A stretch of 64,000 nucleotides of DNA from Sinohyriopsis cumingii. Taxonomy: Eukaryota; Mollusca; Bivalvia; Unionida; Unionidae. Numbering within the stretch: position 1 is the first letter of the stretch; the number at the start of each line of letters is the position of its first letter. Location: contig CM068835.1 of NCBI GenBank assembly GCA_028554795.2, forward strand, positions 35,172,401 through 35,236,400, written 5' to 3'. Positions 46,521 to 59,465 of this stretch are shown here, one piece after another. The notes below the pieces were generated by a model. That model did no database searches, was not told where the DNA came from, and saw nothing but the letters and a program-made list of their open reading frames with translations. A program made the translations under genes and the position numbers.

Positions 46521-47358
46521 CAGATCTGAACAAAATGGTTTAAATCGAAAAACTTCGAAGAAAAGTTTAAATATTTGAGACCAGGGTAAGCATAATTATT
46601 CGTCATATGTTTGGATTTATGGACGAATAATCAAACTGACGCGGTGGTTATGGTGTTGGGAAGAGCATAATGAAATATACGTCAAATCTGATCCTCGTAC
46701 GCACTTACATTTTTAAATAAAATTGTCTATATATCACTTTCTGTACTGAGGCTGCTTGCGCAAGGAATTTCTTTTTTATTACCTTTGTTTAACATAAAGC
46801 GTATCTTGGATAGATGTCTCTTTAACATTTTTTTCGAATTCAAAGTAATGATTTTTCGAAAAGACGAAATATGAATATTTGTATGCTTTCAGCCTGTTTG
46901 TGTTTTCCTGAATATAAACAATTACAGCTGTGGTTTTTCAACAATAACTCTTGATGATGAAAGTATGAAAATACCCACAAATTACATAAGATAAAGCTAT
47001 CAACGATAAATTAAAAATTTAGTTCTTTTTGCCATAATTGGTAAAGCACGATGACCATTTTAATGATAATAATAATAATATATTTTATTCAGTAATTTTG
47101 GCCGTTACAAAATACAAGTATATATATAAATGTGCCATGGTGTAAAGAAGTTAAAAATGGTGTTCATCGTGAATATACATACATAATTTCCAATAATCGA
47201 TACATAATACTATAAAGCTGTTACTACTCTAAGTATATGATTCACCTATCGTTTGAGTTATGAAAGATTGTAATGCGCCTTAATGCACGAAGAATTAATA
47301 AATATGATAAAGCAACCACCACATTTTCTGTATTTATATTCTTATCTGATGGCACAGA

Positions 47359-47384
47359 AGTGTGTGTGTGTGTGTGTGTGTGTG
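47359..47384. repeat. (GT)n microsatellite
   Basis: A perfect dinucleotide run. Confidence 0.9.
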
Positions 47385-47471
47385 ATTTAGATTTTTAACG
47401 TAGCTTTAAAAAAATAATTCAGTCATGTCACTACGACGTCTGCAGTGTGACAGTTCAGAGTTACGTTTAGC

Positions 47472-47695
47472 AGTAGGGCATCATGCCGCAGACATGTAGC
47501 GTGATGTCCCATCCAGTCACATTATCCTGACACCAGGCCGACCAGTTCTAACACTAACCTCTTAATGCTGAGTGTCAGGCGAGGCAGCTGTTAGTACCAT
47601 TTTTAAAAGTCTTTGGTATGACTCAGCCGGGGTTCGAACCCGCGACATCCCGCATCCGAGGCGGACACTCTACCACTAGGCCACCGGAGCGGTCG
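47472..47695 (-). mobile_element. tRNA-derived SINE (family M), best-preserved copy
   Basis: On the minus strand: 'CGACCGCTCCGGTGGCCTAG', 'TGGTAGAGTGTCCGCCTC' (A-box region), 'GGGTTCGAACCCCGGC' (B box), 'GCTGCCTCGCCTGACACTCA' (central block) and 'ATGTCTGCGGCATGATGCC' (end). The copy is intact in length. The insertion lies in the LRIF1-like intron, in the same orientation as the gene. Confidence 0.9.
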
Positions 47696-49008
47696 ATGGC
47701 ACAGAACACAACATGCAACTACATGGCATATTAAATTTTACCAACATCTATATTTTTTTGGGGGGGGGTTGGGGGTTGCAGGAATGCATATTGAAATAGT
47801 AGAGGCAAATGATTGTTGTACAATTGGTTAGAGATGGATTTTCCAATTTGCTGACTTTCACATAGGGTATTGTACAATATGGTTTGGGCGGGAGACATCA
47901 ACACCATCACTCTGGATCTTCTTTCTAACGATAAGCACTTCCCTTTTTACAATACCTAACAGTTTTTAATTCGGCTCCACGTAAGACGCTTTATCTTGAA
48001 ACACCCCTTCGGCAATCGTAAACTATGAGAACGTAAACCGAGAGCATAGCATCAAAGAGACAGTCGTCGAGTGATCGAATTTCCAGAGTATGGCGATTGT
48101 ACACATTCGTTTGCTGAAGCAACCTGTCTCTCGTTTTACTACCCTATTGACAAAGAAAGAAAAACAACTTTCAGACGTCCTTAAAAAGGATGATAGGGAA
48201 ACTGCCTGGCACAACGAAAAGGGTCGTATTTTAATAGATATGTTGCCACAACGACGAAGTCAGCTCTAAAGATGGATCTTAAAGATGAAAGCTGCTGGCA
48301 GTTTCATTTTTCTCTGCACAATATAATGTTTATTATGTTCTCTTGGAAATGGACAATATCAAGAGATTTCCCTGACATGGTCCATCATTTAATAAGATTT
48401 TCACCAGGCACCAAGAAATCAAAAGTAGATTTCGACCAGAAAAAGAAAGCAATCTTTTTGTTTTTTAAATTCAAATAAAAAATACTTACAAAAAGAAAAC
48501 AAAGTTGTTTTTCATATATGAATCTGCTTGAGAATCTGGTATTCGAGACGGGGAATTATTCCCAAACTCAGACCATCCACGTCTTGTAAGCCATCGGGTA
48601 ATGCATAAGCAAGTACCATTCGCGATGCCATCTAAAAACATGTTTCCTTTCTTTGTAATAGCGCTGACTGATAGGTAGTCGATTCTATGAAGTACTATTA
48701 GTAAACAAGGTGTTTCTGACAGATCAGATACAATGGATTAATAGAAGAGGGGTTAAAATTTCCGTATTAATTCAAAAGTAAGCAGATATAATACATTTTA
48801 AAATTGCTACCATTCCCAAGATCCAAAACATATACATGTCTGACACTCCAGAAGCATTTTGAAGCTGACGGGAGTTTGAAGTTATATATTATTACTGTTT
48901 ATCTTTTACTGGATCGTACTCTGATATAACCAAGACAGGAACGGAAACTGCATATAGTTCATCCTTACAGAGCTGCTAAAACAACATGCATGTAGTAATG
49001 TTTCTCAC

Positions 49009-49106
49009 CCGCCTTTATCTCCATTGACAGCACTTTCACCGCAGTCCTCATTCTTTTCCGTCGTACTAGAAACAATTGTTTCATCACCATTTGTAGCAGT
49101 ACTCAT
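49009..49106 (-). CDS. LRIF1-like gene, first coding exon
   Basis: On the minus strand 'AATTGTTTTGTTACAG' ends exactly before ATG at 49106, and the frame runs 32 codons plus two bases to the donor 'GTGAGA' at 49008. It encodes 'MSTATNGDETIVSSTTEKNE' followed by a short acidic, Gly-ending tail. Phase 2 fits the exon starting at 43482, giving a '..GDKG-G-ARPGRLLINQ' joint. Because a 3' splice site precedes the ATG, a 5' non-coding exon must lie to the right of 49.1 kb. The joint is predicted from splice signals only. Confidence 0.6.
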
Positions 49107-49124
49107 CTGTAACAAAACAATTTA

Positions 49125-49645
49125 CAAGAACATGTTTTACTGGTGTGGTTACTTTAAAATGAATATACAGCGACATGTTTGATTGGTGTGGTTACTTTAA
49201 AAAGAATATACAGCTACATGTTTTATTGGTGTGGTTACTTTATAAAGATTATACAACGACATGTTTTATCGGTTAGTTATTTTAAAAAGAATATACAGTA
49301 ACATGTTTTACTGGTGTAGTTACTTTAAAAAGGGGGCCCGGAGTGGCCTAGTGGTCTAAAGCGCTCTCCGTTACGGATCACTGCCATCTCACCTCTGTCT
49401 GCGTTGGTTCGAGTATAGGATTCGGCCAATGTGGGTATGTGAGAAAGCTTGCCGGTAGCTTCTCGTGGGTCGGTGGTCCTTCCCGGGGTTTTCCCGGGTT
49501 CCTCCTCCACCATTAATACTGGCCGCAATACATAGCCTATCGTGTGCTGAAAAATGGCGTTAAACCCCACACAACAACAACAACTTTAAAAAGATTATAC
49601 AGCGCCATGTTTTACTGTTGTGGTTACTTTAATTAAGACGATGCA
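49125..49645. repeat. 43-bp tandem array split by a SINE
   Basis: The unit is 'acatgttttactggtgtggt' plus 'tactttaaaaagaatatacagcg'. About five units precede the SINE and one follows it. The units lie just upstream of the first coding exon. Confidence 0.85.
49323..49593 (+). mobile_element. tRNA-derived SINE (family G) with perfect 10-bp target duplication
   Basis: The element spans 49333-49583, from 'ggggcccggagtggcctagt' (A-box region) through 'cgttggttcgagta' (B box) and 'aatggcgttaaaccccac' to a CAA tail. It is flanked by 'ctttaaaaag' at 49323-49332 and 49584-49593. Insertion was into a unit of the 43-bp array. Relatives are at 56422-56650 and, tail only, about 59466-59546. Confidence 0.95.
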
Positions 49646-50253
49646 TCTTCCAAAAAAATGTATCATGATAATTTCAAGACACGGCGTTATTTGGAGTGAC
49701 TCGTGATGCTTCACTGCTGTCTGGGGTATTTACCAGGTCTTACAGAAATCGATGGGGTTTAAAAATTAAATACAATTATTTTATTTTATTTTTAAAATGT
49801 ATGTTTACAAATGACGCGTGAAAATATTGTAAAACATTTATTGTTCAGTGCGTTAAATTAGTTTCTTTCTAACCACAGTAACGCTGTTTTCTCGCACTTA
49901 TGGAGCAACAGCAAGTCTCGATCCGCGAGGCTTGTCGATATGAATGTGTTCTGAAATTAAACCTGTCTCGATTTGAACTGCGTCCGATGATACTCGCTCG
50001 TGTGTCGATGTGTTTGTGAGAATATTTTTTGGAAGTGGGTATTTCTGTCGAACAATAGCAGGAAGTACACATTCTTTATGATACTTTGTCACAAGGGTAA
50101 AATAAAATCGCAATGGTGTCCAAGTTTCTGACTGTCTATTCATTGATTTTTCAGTCACATTTCTGATGCCGGATCAATCTGAAAGCGTGTTAGATTAGAA
50201 AAGTTCTTTCCTGAAATAACAAAACCAATAAGCGCAGCTTCTGCCTGCAAAGA

Positions 50254-50259
<6 letters not shown>

Positions 50260-50329
<70 letters not shown>
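50260..50329. repeat. (TA)n microsatellite
   Basis: A perfect run of about 35 units. Confidence 0.95.
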
Positions 50330-50332
<3 letters not shown>

Positions 50333-52212
50333 TATATGAAAGGAGGGAGAGGCGTGCCTCTGACTCCCTTAGTCATGGGGGCCCTTTGGCAGCAGCGGAT
50401 AAAGTTACATGTACTTAAATAAACCATGTTTAGGTCTAAACCATGTAATACCTAGCCTAATAGAGCTATAATAATTACAGAAATATAAATGATAGCTGAC
50501 GGATTGCCTTCAGTGTTGATTTGTAGTCTGTAGATCCATAAGGTCTCTCCCACCCCCAAACCGTAATGATGGTCGTACTTATCTTGAAAATGTCAAGTGA
50601 TTTCTAGCAAAATTTCGACAGAAGTTTGTTAACCTACTCTGTACTGGCTGCGGACTGATCAGAGGTCAAGAATTTTCATTAAGGTGTAATAATGACTTAT
50701 CTCTGGTGAATTCACACTGAGATAACGAGCTCGCGTTTCGCTGGATCTTACAGGCACAACGAGTCTAAATAAATCATCGATTAATAATATTTTCAGTAAC
50801 TATTATGCAGATCTTACGCCCGCTTGCCCGCATTTCCACTACGTCCTGAATGCTGACTGTCTAGAAAAGAACGGAACAACTTCAATCGATTCTTGCCAAG
50901 TATTCTAATTATCGATAAATTTCGTTAATTGCGACTTTCTATAGTGTTCCCCAGATAAGACCTTTGTCGATGCAGATTGCAAAGTAAGGAAATCAACACG
51001 CACCAAGATTGATCAGTCAAATCGCAGAAATATGAAAACACAAAGTACTCCCAGCATATAAGTACATGGAGAGTCAGACCCGAAGATAACCTGAGGCAGT
51101 TACGCGTAACCCGTTGTGAGAAAAAGTTTCAAGTAAAGAAAACCTTGTCATGCGTGCCTCTAACTTCAGTTGTAGCAATTAGACTCTGAGATAATCGTAG
51201 TGATGCTTCCCAAAGTGCTTAGGTTTTTGGAATACCTGGATCGATGTGAAAAGAAAAGATCATAAAAAGATAGGTTTTGAAACAGCATTGACGGTTTAAA
51301 AGGCATTAATAAAAGTGTTGTACTTTCAATTTTTAATGTTATCCCTGCAAACAAAGTTTTGAATTAAAAAGTTGAGTACATAGTTCAGTTTCATTAACCT
51401 CTATATATTGCTTCCGTTGCTATTACAAATGACACGTCATAAACACTAAGTCCTTATGACGTAAATTATTATGACAACGCGGGCTTGAAGGCAATTTAAA
51501 ACGGCCACAATTTGCATCAGCTGCTTGTTTCTAGCATACAACAGAAACGGCCAAAAATGTTCGGATTGCTGCTGATATGACTATAAACAGCCTCATTCCA
51601 TTTTATAAACGACACCTAAACGTCCTGTACAGTTATAGAACTGAGTTGACATAAATCACTCCGCAGAGCACTGTACGAGTCCATCTCGGGTTGACGGAAT
51701 GGGACAAACGATGCTCGAATCGTTTGAAAACAGTGTTATTGAAAGACCCTTCAGTCGCCGCCATTATCGTTATGTGTTTGGCGTATGCTCCATTATGAAA
51801 AATAACAAATAAAGACAAAAAGTGTTCGAAAACATTCATCTATAGTAACTAAAGGATTATTTATCGTCATAAAATACGTGCTTTCTAATAGTGTATACTG
51901 ACATGTGTTGTTTTATTAATTTGTTAACTATAAAAAACAATGACCATCCCAAGAATCTTTACCAACTTTTAAAAATAAGTGATTCCTAAGTTTTAAAAAG
52001 AATTAATAACGCACGCATAGTCAATCACGTAACATATATTTCCAGGTGTGTACATTACACACTTAGCTACCAAACTGAAATGAACTGAGCAAATATCCTA
52101 GATTCAGTTTGAGTGGTATGTTGAAGTCTGAAGTGAATCTGATACACTTGATATCTGGCATCAACGCAAAAAAGTAAAACTTAGAATCTGAATAGTTGCT
52201 GACTGTAAAGAC

Positions 52213-52231
52213 ATAATAATAATAATAACAA

Positions 52232-52266
<35 letters not shown>
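52213..52266. repeat. (AATA)n microsatellite
   Basis: 'aataataataacaa' runs into about ten 'aata' units. Confidence 0.95.
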
Positions 52267-52439
52267 CCATCTGTTTCAGATACAATTATACCAAGATATG
52301 GACTGTGCAACTTCTGAGATATTTTGCTCAACACAACAATCAGCGATACAAAGAAGTCCTGCTAATGGTAACGCTGGTTATTGCATTATCTTGCCAATCG
52401 AATGCAAGGCTGAAAGTGTATGTCTCACATACGTGGACA

Positions 52440-53395
52440 TATACGGCATGCCAACTATATAAGGTATCTCAATGATATCTTACACAAATTGTTTGTTAAG
52501 TAAGATACATTGTACGTCTAGTTTCTTATTTATATCCTTATTCAGATATTGGACACATTTCATAAACTTAACAGGATATCTTATAAAATTAAGAGTTCTT
52601 ATATACTTTTGAAGCAATCTTGTACACAATTTTAATTAGGATATCTTATAAAGTTTAAAAGATATCTTTATAAAATGCATTAGACATCTGAATTTATTCT
52701 GCTTAAAAAATATCTTATAACATGTATGTGTCGTACACACTATATAAGATATCTTATAAACTGTAAGATATGTCGTACACAATATATATTATATCTTATA
52801 AGCTGTGTTATAAATCATACACAATATATGAGATATCTTATCAACTGTGTTATAAGTCATACAAACTGTATAAGATGTCTTATCAACTGTGTTATAAGTC
52901 ATACACACAATATAAGATGTCTTATCAACTGTGTTATAAGTCATACACACTATACAAGATGTCTTATCAACTGTGTTATATGTCATACACATTATATAAG
53001 ATGTCTTATCAGCTGTGTTTTAAGTCATACAAACTGTATAAGATGTCTTATCAACTGTGTTATAAGTCATACACACAATATAAGATGTCTTATCAACTGT
53101 GTTTTAAGTCATACACACTATACAAGATGTCTTATCAACTGTGTTATAAGTCATACACATTATATAAGATGTCTTATCAACTGTGTTATATGTCATACAC
53201 ACTATATAAGATGTCTTAACAACTGTGTTATAAGTCATACACACTTTATAAGATGTCTTATCAACTGTGTTATATGTCATACACACTATATAAGATATCT
53301 TATCAATTGTGTTGTAAGTCACACAAACTATATAAAATATCTTATCAACTGTGGTATAAGTCATACACACTACACAAGATCTTATAAAGTGTAAT
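52440..53395. repeat. 42-bp tandem array, about 16 clear copies plus decayed edge
   Basis: The unit is 'gtcttatcaactgtgttata' plus 'agtcatacacactatataagat'. Clear copies run from about 52726 to 53390; ragged forms ('gatatcttataa') extend left to about 52440. Decayed units reappear at 54230-54330 beyond the 53430-54230 block. Since 42 is divisible by three, frames stay open on both strands; they are by-products. Confidence 0.9.
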
Positions 53396-53429
53396 CTGTG
53401 GGCACAAATTAAGTAACAGAAAGAAGCAA

Positions 53430-54230
53430 AAACCAGCAAGTTTTGTAAAACTTAACAAACAATTAAATTATCAATGTTACAAAGTGAAAATGTGAGAGGA
53501 ACTTACAAGATTATAAAGTCAATCCAAAGAGTGTTATTAAAGTCCAAAAGAATAAAAACTTCCGTATAAATTTCAGAACCAGAACTGTACTGGTTCGACT
53601 AGGATCGTGACGTTGTCAAAATGGCAATGTCCAGAACTCCTTTGAATAATTCACAATAGTTCCAGAATACTAGTATCGTCCAAAAGCGCCCTCTTTATAC
53701 GCTGAATATTCAAACAAATGTTTTTCCTCTCGGCTAATATCTTATTACAACCTAAAACAAGTATGCAGACATGATGTTACAGCAAGAACACAAGAAATAA
53801 GAATGACTCCAAAATGGGAATGAATCTGATTGTTCAGCTCTCTCCTTATATACACAGTCAAGAGTCTATTACGACCATATGTCGCAATATACCCCACGTG
53901 ACATATCTTACAAATCTATCTAATATTTCAAAATATCGATTCATGTCACCTAACCTTAATTCTTTTAAAATACCAACTGACCGATCTGTCCAATGGGAAA
54001 AATATTTGCTAATAATTGTATTATTAGTAAATGTCAGCACATACATAAACATCTATTTATAGATCCTATGCAATTGTATGTTCTTTAATATCTTCAAATA
54101 GACCCTATGCCCGTACGAAATCCAACTACAGGTAATCCCTACATATTAATGTAATGAATACAAATTAGAAAACTTAGACAAAATCATGTACCAGGAGTTG
54201 CAATAAATATAGACATACATTTCATTTGTC
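53430..54230. other. Block interrupting the 42-bp array, unassigned
   Basis: Units of the 42-bp array flank it, in decayed form, on the right ('tatatcttaaaaacttta', about 54240-54330). The interior has no coding potential. 'gaacttac' and 'gtccaa' runs recall the insertion at 25177-25771, but the similarity is weak. It may be a non-autonomous element or just the edge of a different duplication. Confidence 0.3.
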
Positions 54231-54329
54231 AAACACATTATATATCTTAAAAACTTTATCCGATATTTTACAAACTGTATATTATAAAATAAATTAAGAT
54301 ATCTATTAAACCCTACAAGATATATTACA

Positions 54330-55285
54330 GTGTTGAAAAGTAATACATTATTAAAGTAATCAAAAAAGAAATGTATTATTTGAAATACGAAAATGTACTC
54401 AAATCCTGCAAAAAAGATAATCAGTAATTGTAAATGATCGCAAAGTCTGGAAACGTAATGAAAAGTCGGAAATACTTTTAAATTACAATTACTATTTGCC
54501 GTAGTTACAACGGAGCAACTTAAGTTGTTCTAGAAAAATGTCACGAGATCCCTTCACACAGGCTATCGACTGAAACTGACCATTTGGATTTTTGTGAAAA
54601 CATTAAATTACCAATGTTGACCCTTACCTAACATCACAGTTCAATTTATTATTTTTATGTAATCACCGTCAAGAATTTCCTGAATGTAACTTTCATTAGT
54701 TATTCGACTATTTACTGGCGAGGACGTGAGGACGTAGAAATATAAGTAGTATTTGCTTTTAGAAATTACCACATGTACTCGCTTATAAGAAGAGTCCAAC
54801 AGCACACTGCACAGATTCATATTTGCTGTCGCATAATGCGCTGGCAGATCTGTGTCTGTACAGCTTGATAGGATTAATCAGTAGAACAAACAAAAACATA
54901 GATCCTGATATGAAGGCGCGTTATGCAAGCAGATCACGATATTTGTTATTTGTAGCTTAACTCGTCATATAAGCAAGTATATACGGTAACCAAAATAAAT
55001 AATCTAGTACGAAATAAGGAAGATTTGAAAATACATTTGTGTGAAAATAAAAGAGCCTTATGAAAAGACGAATATGTATAGAGCGATTGTCATATTTGAT
55101 GTATCTGGCAATATTTTGCCTGGACGCATCATCGTCCCTCGACTGACTGTACAAACTAATCATATATTTAACAGCAAGCAAAGTACAGTGTAAACTGAAA
55201 CTAGAAATCCTTACTATGAATGAACTCGCTTACAGACTAAACAAGTAAATCCGATACGATACCATGATTTCCAGGATCACGGCAT
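54330..55285. other. No gene seen
   Basis: AT-rich single-copy sequence without repeats or convincing frames. Confidence 0.5.
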
Positions 55286-55289
55286 GAGG

Positions 55290-56340
55290 AAATACTTGCT
55301 ATATCGAACAAGACCGTCGACATGACATCCATATTTGATATATGACTAGCACCATTATCAAATAGGTACAACTATGTATCATAAGAAGTCTAATGGTGAA
55401 AACCCTATGTTGAAAGAACCATCAATTTGGAAAGGAGTAGATATATGACAATATTTTCAAAGATAAGACTTTCCATTCAGGACTAGCAATAACAAAATTT
55501 TCATGATGGCTGAGATCGTCACTATTTTCATTTACGACCAAATGGATATATTAAAATGTCTCCTGGTGAAAACCCTACTTAAGTATGACTTTCTATTCAA
55601 GTGTAGTTGTAAAAAGAAGATTTTTAAGATGGCTGTCATGGCGGCCATATTGGACGAAAGAGTGGCATCAAATTTTATTCAGGACTAACTAAACCTCACA
55701 GGAAGTCTTTTAATGAAAACCCCAATGCTGTTAGCATCATGCATTATAGAGGAATTGTCAAAACAAATTCCACGATGATTATCTGTCGGTCATATTAGAC
55801 GTCAGAGTGGCACCATTATAATTTAGTACCTACCAAATGGACATCAGAAAAAATCTTTCAGTCAAAACCCCATTGATGATACGAGCATCCAATCACGACG
55901 AGTAGCATTAACAAGATTTTCCAGATGACTGTTGTGGCGGCCATACTGGATAACTAAGAACTATTTTCATTGCTAGGAGAATAACGATATCAATATGTTC
56001 AAGATGGCTGTCTTGGATGTCACATTTTCCGTCGAATCGCACCATTTTCAATCAAAACCAGTTTGTCATCATGTCTTTTAACGAAAACATATTGATATTA
56101 CCATCAATTCGGGATTAGTAGCGCAAACCAGATTTTCAAGACCGCCGCTGTTGTGGCCATATTGGAAGTCCATGCAGCACATTTTCATTTACAGCAAGGA
56201 GACAATGAGATGTGTTTTTAGAGTTTCGAGGCAATCTTCGAAGTAGTTTAGGAGGTGTAGCAATATCAAAGTTTTCCTAACGGACGAATGGACGCACAAC
56301 AGACCATTCCGTCATCTCGTCTGGTCAAGGACCAGTATAA
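55290..56340 (+). repeat. Array 2 of 'AAGATGGCNGCC' units
   Basis: About seven diverged units of the same family as 44950-46520. Clearest: 'aagatggctgtcatggcggc' plus 'catattgga' at about 55627; others at about 55500, 55920, 56000 and 56140. The end module ('gagatgtg..gtttcgaggcaatc', 'aacggacgaatggacgcaca') at about 56205-56340 matches the end of array 1. Confidence 0.8.
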
Positions 56341-56421
56341 CTAAAAATGACTCAGTGAACTAACTTGATAATTATTTAAATTCAGATGTATTAGAACTGC
56401 CCGAATGCTTTGCCTGTCAGT

Positions 56422-56650
56422 TGTGTTGTTGTTCTTATGGGGTTTAACATTTTTCAGCACAAGATAGGCTATAATGGCAGCCCGTAAACTTCGGAAAACA
56501 ACAGCCACCCATGGGAAGCTACCGGCAAGCTTTTCACGTATCTCCATTAGCCGAGACCGAGACTCGAAGCCACGCAAACAGTGGTGAGATGGCAGTGATC
56601 CGTAACTGCGTACGCTTTAGAGTGACCGAGTAGTGTAACGGGGCCCCGCA
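56422..56650 (-). mobile_element. tRNA-derived SINE (family G), older copy
   Basis: The reverse-orientation relative of 49333-49583 retains the tail side ('tatggggtttaacatttttc'), 'ccggcaagcttttcac' and, at the far end, the tRNA-like head. Divergence is much greater than in the 49 kb copy and no target duplication is visible. Confidence 0.8.
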
Positions 56651-56654
56651 GTTG

Positions 56655-59460
56655 TGTCTCACTGACTTGACACTTTAAGACTCGTTCTCGATGCCAGCAC
56701 GGGATTAACTCTTACACACGTGAAAAGGGTCCATCACCACTGGGAAAGTCTATTCCAGGGCTATTATTCAGAGTGACATATAGCTAAATATTAAAAACCA
56801 ACCCGCAAAACATGGTTGGACGCGTTGTTCGTGTTTAAAAGAAGGAACGAAATATTGCTATATAAGTAAGGTATTATTTAAGTGGTGAATATACGAGAGA
56901 AAATTCAAGTTAAACTGTGGACCCGGACCCTGCGAGCTCCAAACTCATTCGTGCTCCATTAAACATTTGCACACCTCGAACAGTTTATGATCAGTATAAT
57001 TTTTGTTAATGTGGTCAAACCGTGACAAATTTCCTTTTTCAGCTGTAAAATTATCCATATACGTTCATACATATTCCGGCGTCCACACTTGTGTTTAATC
57101 TTTGCGCTCAACTTGTGCACTTTATACCCAATAATGATAATAAATACATAAATAAATAAATAAACCACGTACGAATTTTTTTTGTTACTTTAAGAATCTT
57201 ATTTATAATAAGTTTCAATAACATTTATCAGACCAGTGCCATTAATCAATTATTGCTAATATGAAATTCTACTTAAAAAAGTATAATTTCAATCCTTAGC
57301 TATTGATTTATCGTTGCAACATTGCATTTAGTTTAAGTTTTTATATATATATAAAAATGAACGACCAAATAAGACCATGATGAATACTACCGAGGGAATA
57401 ATTTTTAAAAGAGGACAAATAAAAAGAATAGCCTTTGGAAGGAAAAAAATAAAACAAGAACTATCCAATAATATATAACGGAAAAAAATCAGGGCTTCAC
57501 GGCTCACGTCCCTTCAAAAGAAACGGGAGCAGTGATGGACGTGATAAAAAAAGTTAACAAGTTCAAAAATGGGATAAAATTGCAAACATTTCCCATCAAA
57601 TTGCCAAGATAACGATCTTTACTTTAACGAATCAAATACATAAAAAATAATATTTTTTTGGCTAAATCTTAGCAATTCCCTCCCTTTTCAACTCTAAGTT
57701 TATGAAATTCTGCCATCCAGACTTTGTTCCGAATGAACAGTCATGTGTGTGCGCGAAAGATCCAATGGGAGACCGATTCTTCCAATACGCTCATGTAATA
57801 ATAATGCCACACTTTTTAAGTATATTAGATCATCATTGATTTGTACGACTGAACAAGGTCAAAATTACGTTCTACAATATGCTACTTACAGACTGTAAAT
57901 GTACTCGGCGATGTAAGGGATTATACATGCAAATATTGTTTTTAAATCAACTACACAACTGTAACCACAGAGAAAAACCATACTATATGCCCATGCGTAA
58001 ATACAACATCCGGTTCTCGTACCACGCAGAAACAGTATTTTGTCAATATATTTTGTAAAGCGTGCGAATAAAATGCATGCAACACCTACCTCTTTTTGTT
58101 CGCTATATCCTAAACTAACCAACTGCAAAGTTTAGTTCATTTTTAAACGCAACAACATTAGAAAAATCCACTATTGTTTAGACTGGAAGAACAGTTTCGT
58201 ACACTTGGTATTCAAAATGTCATCCAGTTTGGTTGCGCACGCATAATATTACCCATAGTTCCGATAAAGCGCCACCTATAATGAAGGAAGTGACGTTTCC
58301 GTGTTACACAAAAAATGATGACGCGGTGGGACACGCAAATCACTGCGCCTCGCAGACTGGTACTTTATTACAAAAGCTATTACAGACTGTACATAAGAGT
58401 TGCAATCTTCTTACACCAGCCCATAAGCTTGCCCAATGTGGTCGCTATAAATAGTAACAAGGTGTTATTCACCGTTGAGCTATCACAACCAAACGGCGAG
58501 GCATGGTACAGCTTACTCCGTACTTGGCGTCTGTTTGATTTGTTTTGCATTTAAAACACAAGAAATTCAAACAAATTTTCACATCTTCAACATATTTATC
58601 AAATATGCTATAAGATTTGAGTGTCAAACCAATAAATATACATGACTGAGTATGATTGTGTATCAGCTGTTATGACAAAACAGGGAGCAGTCATTGTATT
58701 GTAAATGTTCCTACCAGAACCAAATCATTTGCTCCAGTCATTTACAAAAGCGTGCACCTTAATGTGTAAGTCAGTTAAGACTGATAAATATGATCATGAT
58801 ATGAATCATACAAAGGCATCTGGTACTTATATTGTATCCTGAAAAAGGGAAATAAGTACTACAAAAATTCAAAGCTTTATCCTTAATAGTGGCTGTAATA
58901 TCATAATCATCATTACATAACGCACACAGTGACAACAACATCCGGGAAAGCAAATAATTAATAACTACTACAATGATGATTTGTCCTTTCTTCTGTCTTT
59001 CCAGCTGAAACCAATAACCATGTTTGCGATATAATCAAGGGTTCCACTGAACACCGAGCAGGGCCTTGTCAGTATCACCTTACCAACGTTGTCTTGGCTA
59101 CATCATCGTCAATTCCGTGTTTCATGACAAGTGTACAGGAAACAAATGTGGGTGATGTTATGACCAATGTATAATGGTGTTATGACCCATGTATAAGTCC
59201 CCAGACAGTATGGTGTGATCCAGAGGGAAAATCCTGGTGACATGCCGTTTGTTTTTTTAATGCAGCGAAGTGTGTGTGCGTACGTACGTACGTATGTGAG
59301 CGTGTGTGTGTGTCAGGCTACTAGGTGTCGATCTCAATGGTTTCCAATTAAGTTTTGACCTGGAGATAGGGTCTCGGCACTTCAGTATAATAATAATGAT
59401 TATAGTATCAAGAGACCAACGAAAAAACAAATAATGGTTGCATAAATGTCTTGTCCCTGA
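56655..59460. other. No gene seen
   Basis: No coding frame with supporting signals. A palindromic 'tttttatatatatataaaaa' sits at about 57337. The remainder is AT-rich single-copy DNA. Confidence 0.45.
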
Positions 59461-59465
59461 TTCTT

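Larger units (their letters stand above)
43483..49008 (-). other. Intron of the LRIF1-like gene
   Basis: The donor is 'GGCGG|GTGAGA' and the acceptor 'TATTACAG|TGCTAGG'. Phase 2 on both sides joins GG to T, giving Gly. The intron contains a YY1-like repeat array (44950-46510), a family M SINE, (GT)n at about 47359-47384 and otherwise AT-rich single-copy sequence. No other exon could be fitted in frame. Confidence 0.65.
49645..52440. other. No gene seen; possible 5' region of the LRIF1-like gene
   Basis: The transcription start of the gene to the left should lie here, but no exon or promoter could be fixed. A long (TA)n lies at 50260-50329 and (AATA)n at about 52213-52266. The minus-strand frame at 49898-50158 is open for 86 codons but has no recognisable features. 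Confidence 0.4.

Noticed and set aside
48492..48633. Possible second exon of the LRIF1-like gene with a perfect GTAAGT donor
   Set aside because: Its phase does not fit between the exons at 49106 and 43482 without a stop codon; the direct junction of those two is in phase.
52726..53439. Cys/Tyr/His-rich repeat frames on both strands
   Set aside because: The 42-bp array keeps frames open on both strands at once; not evidence of a protein.
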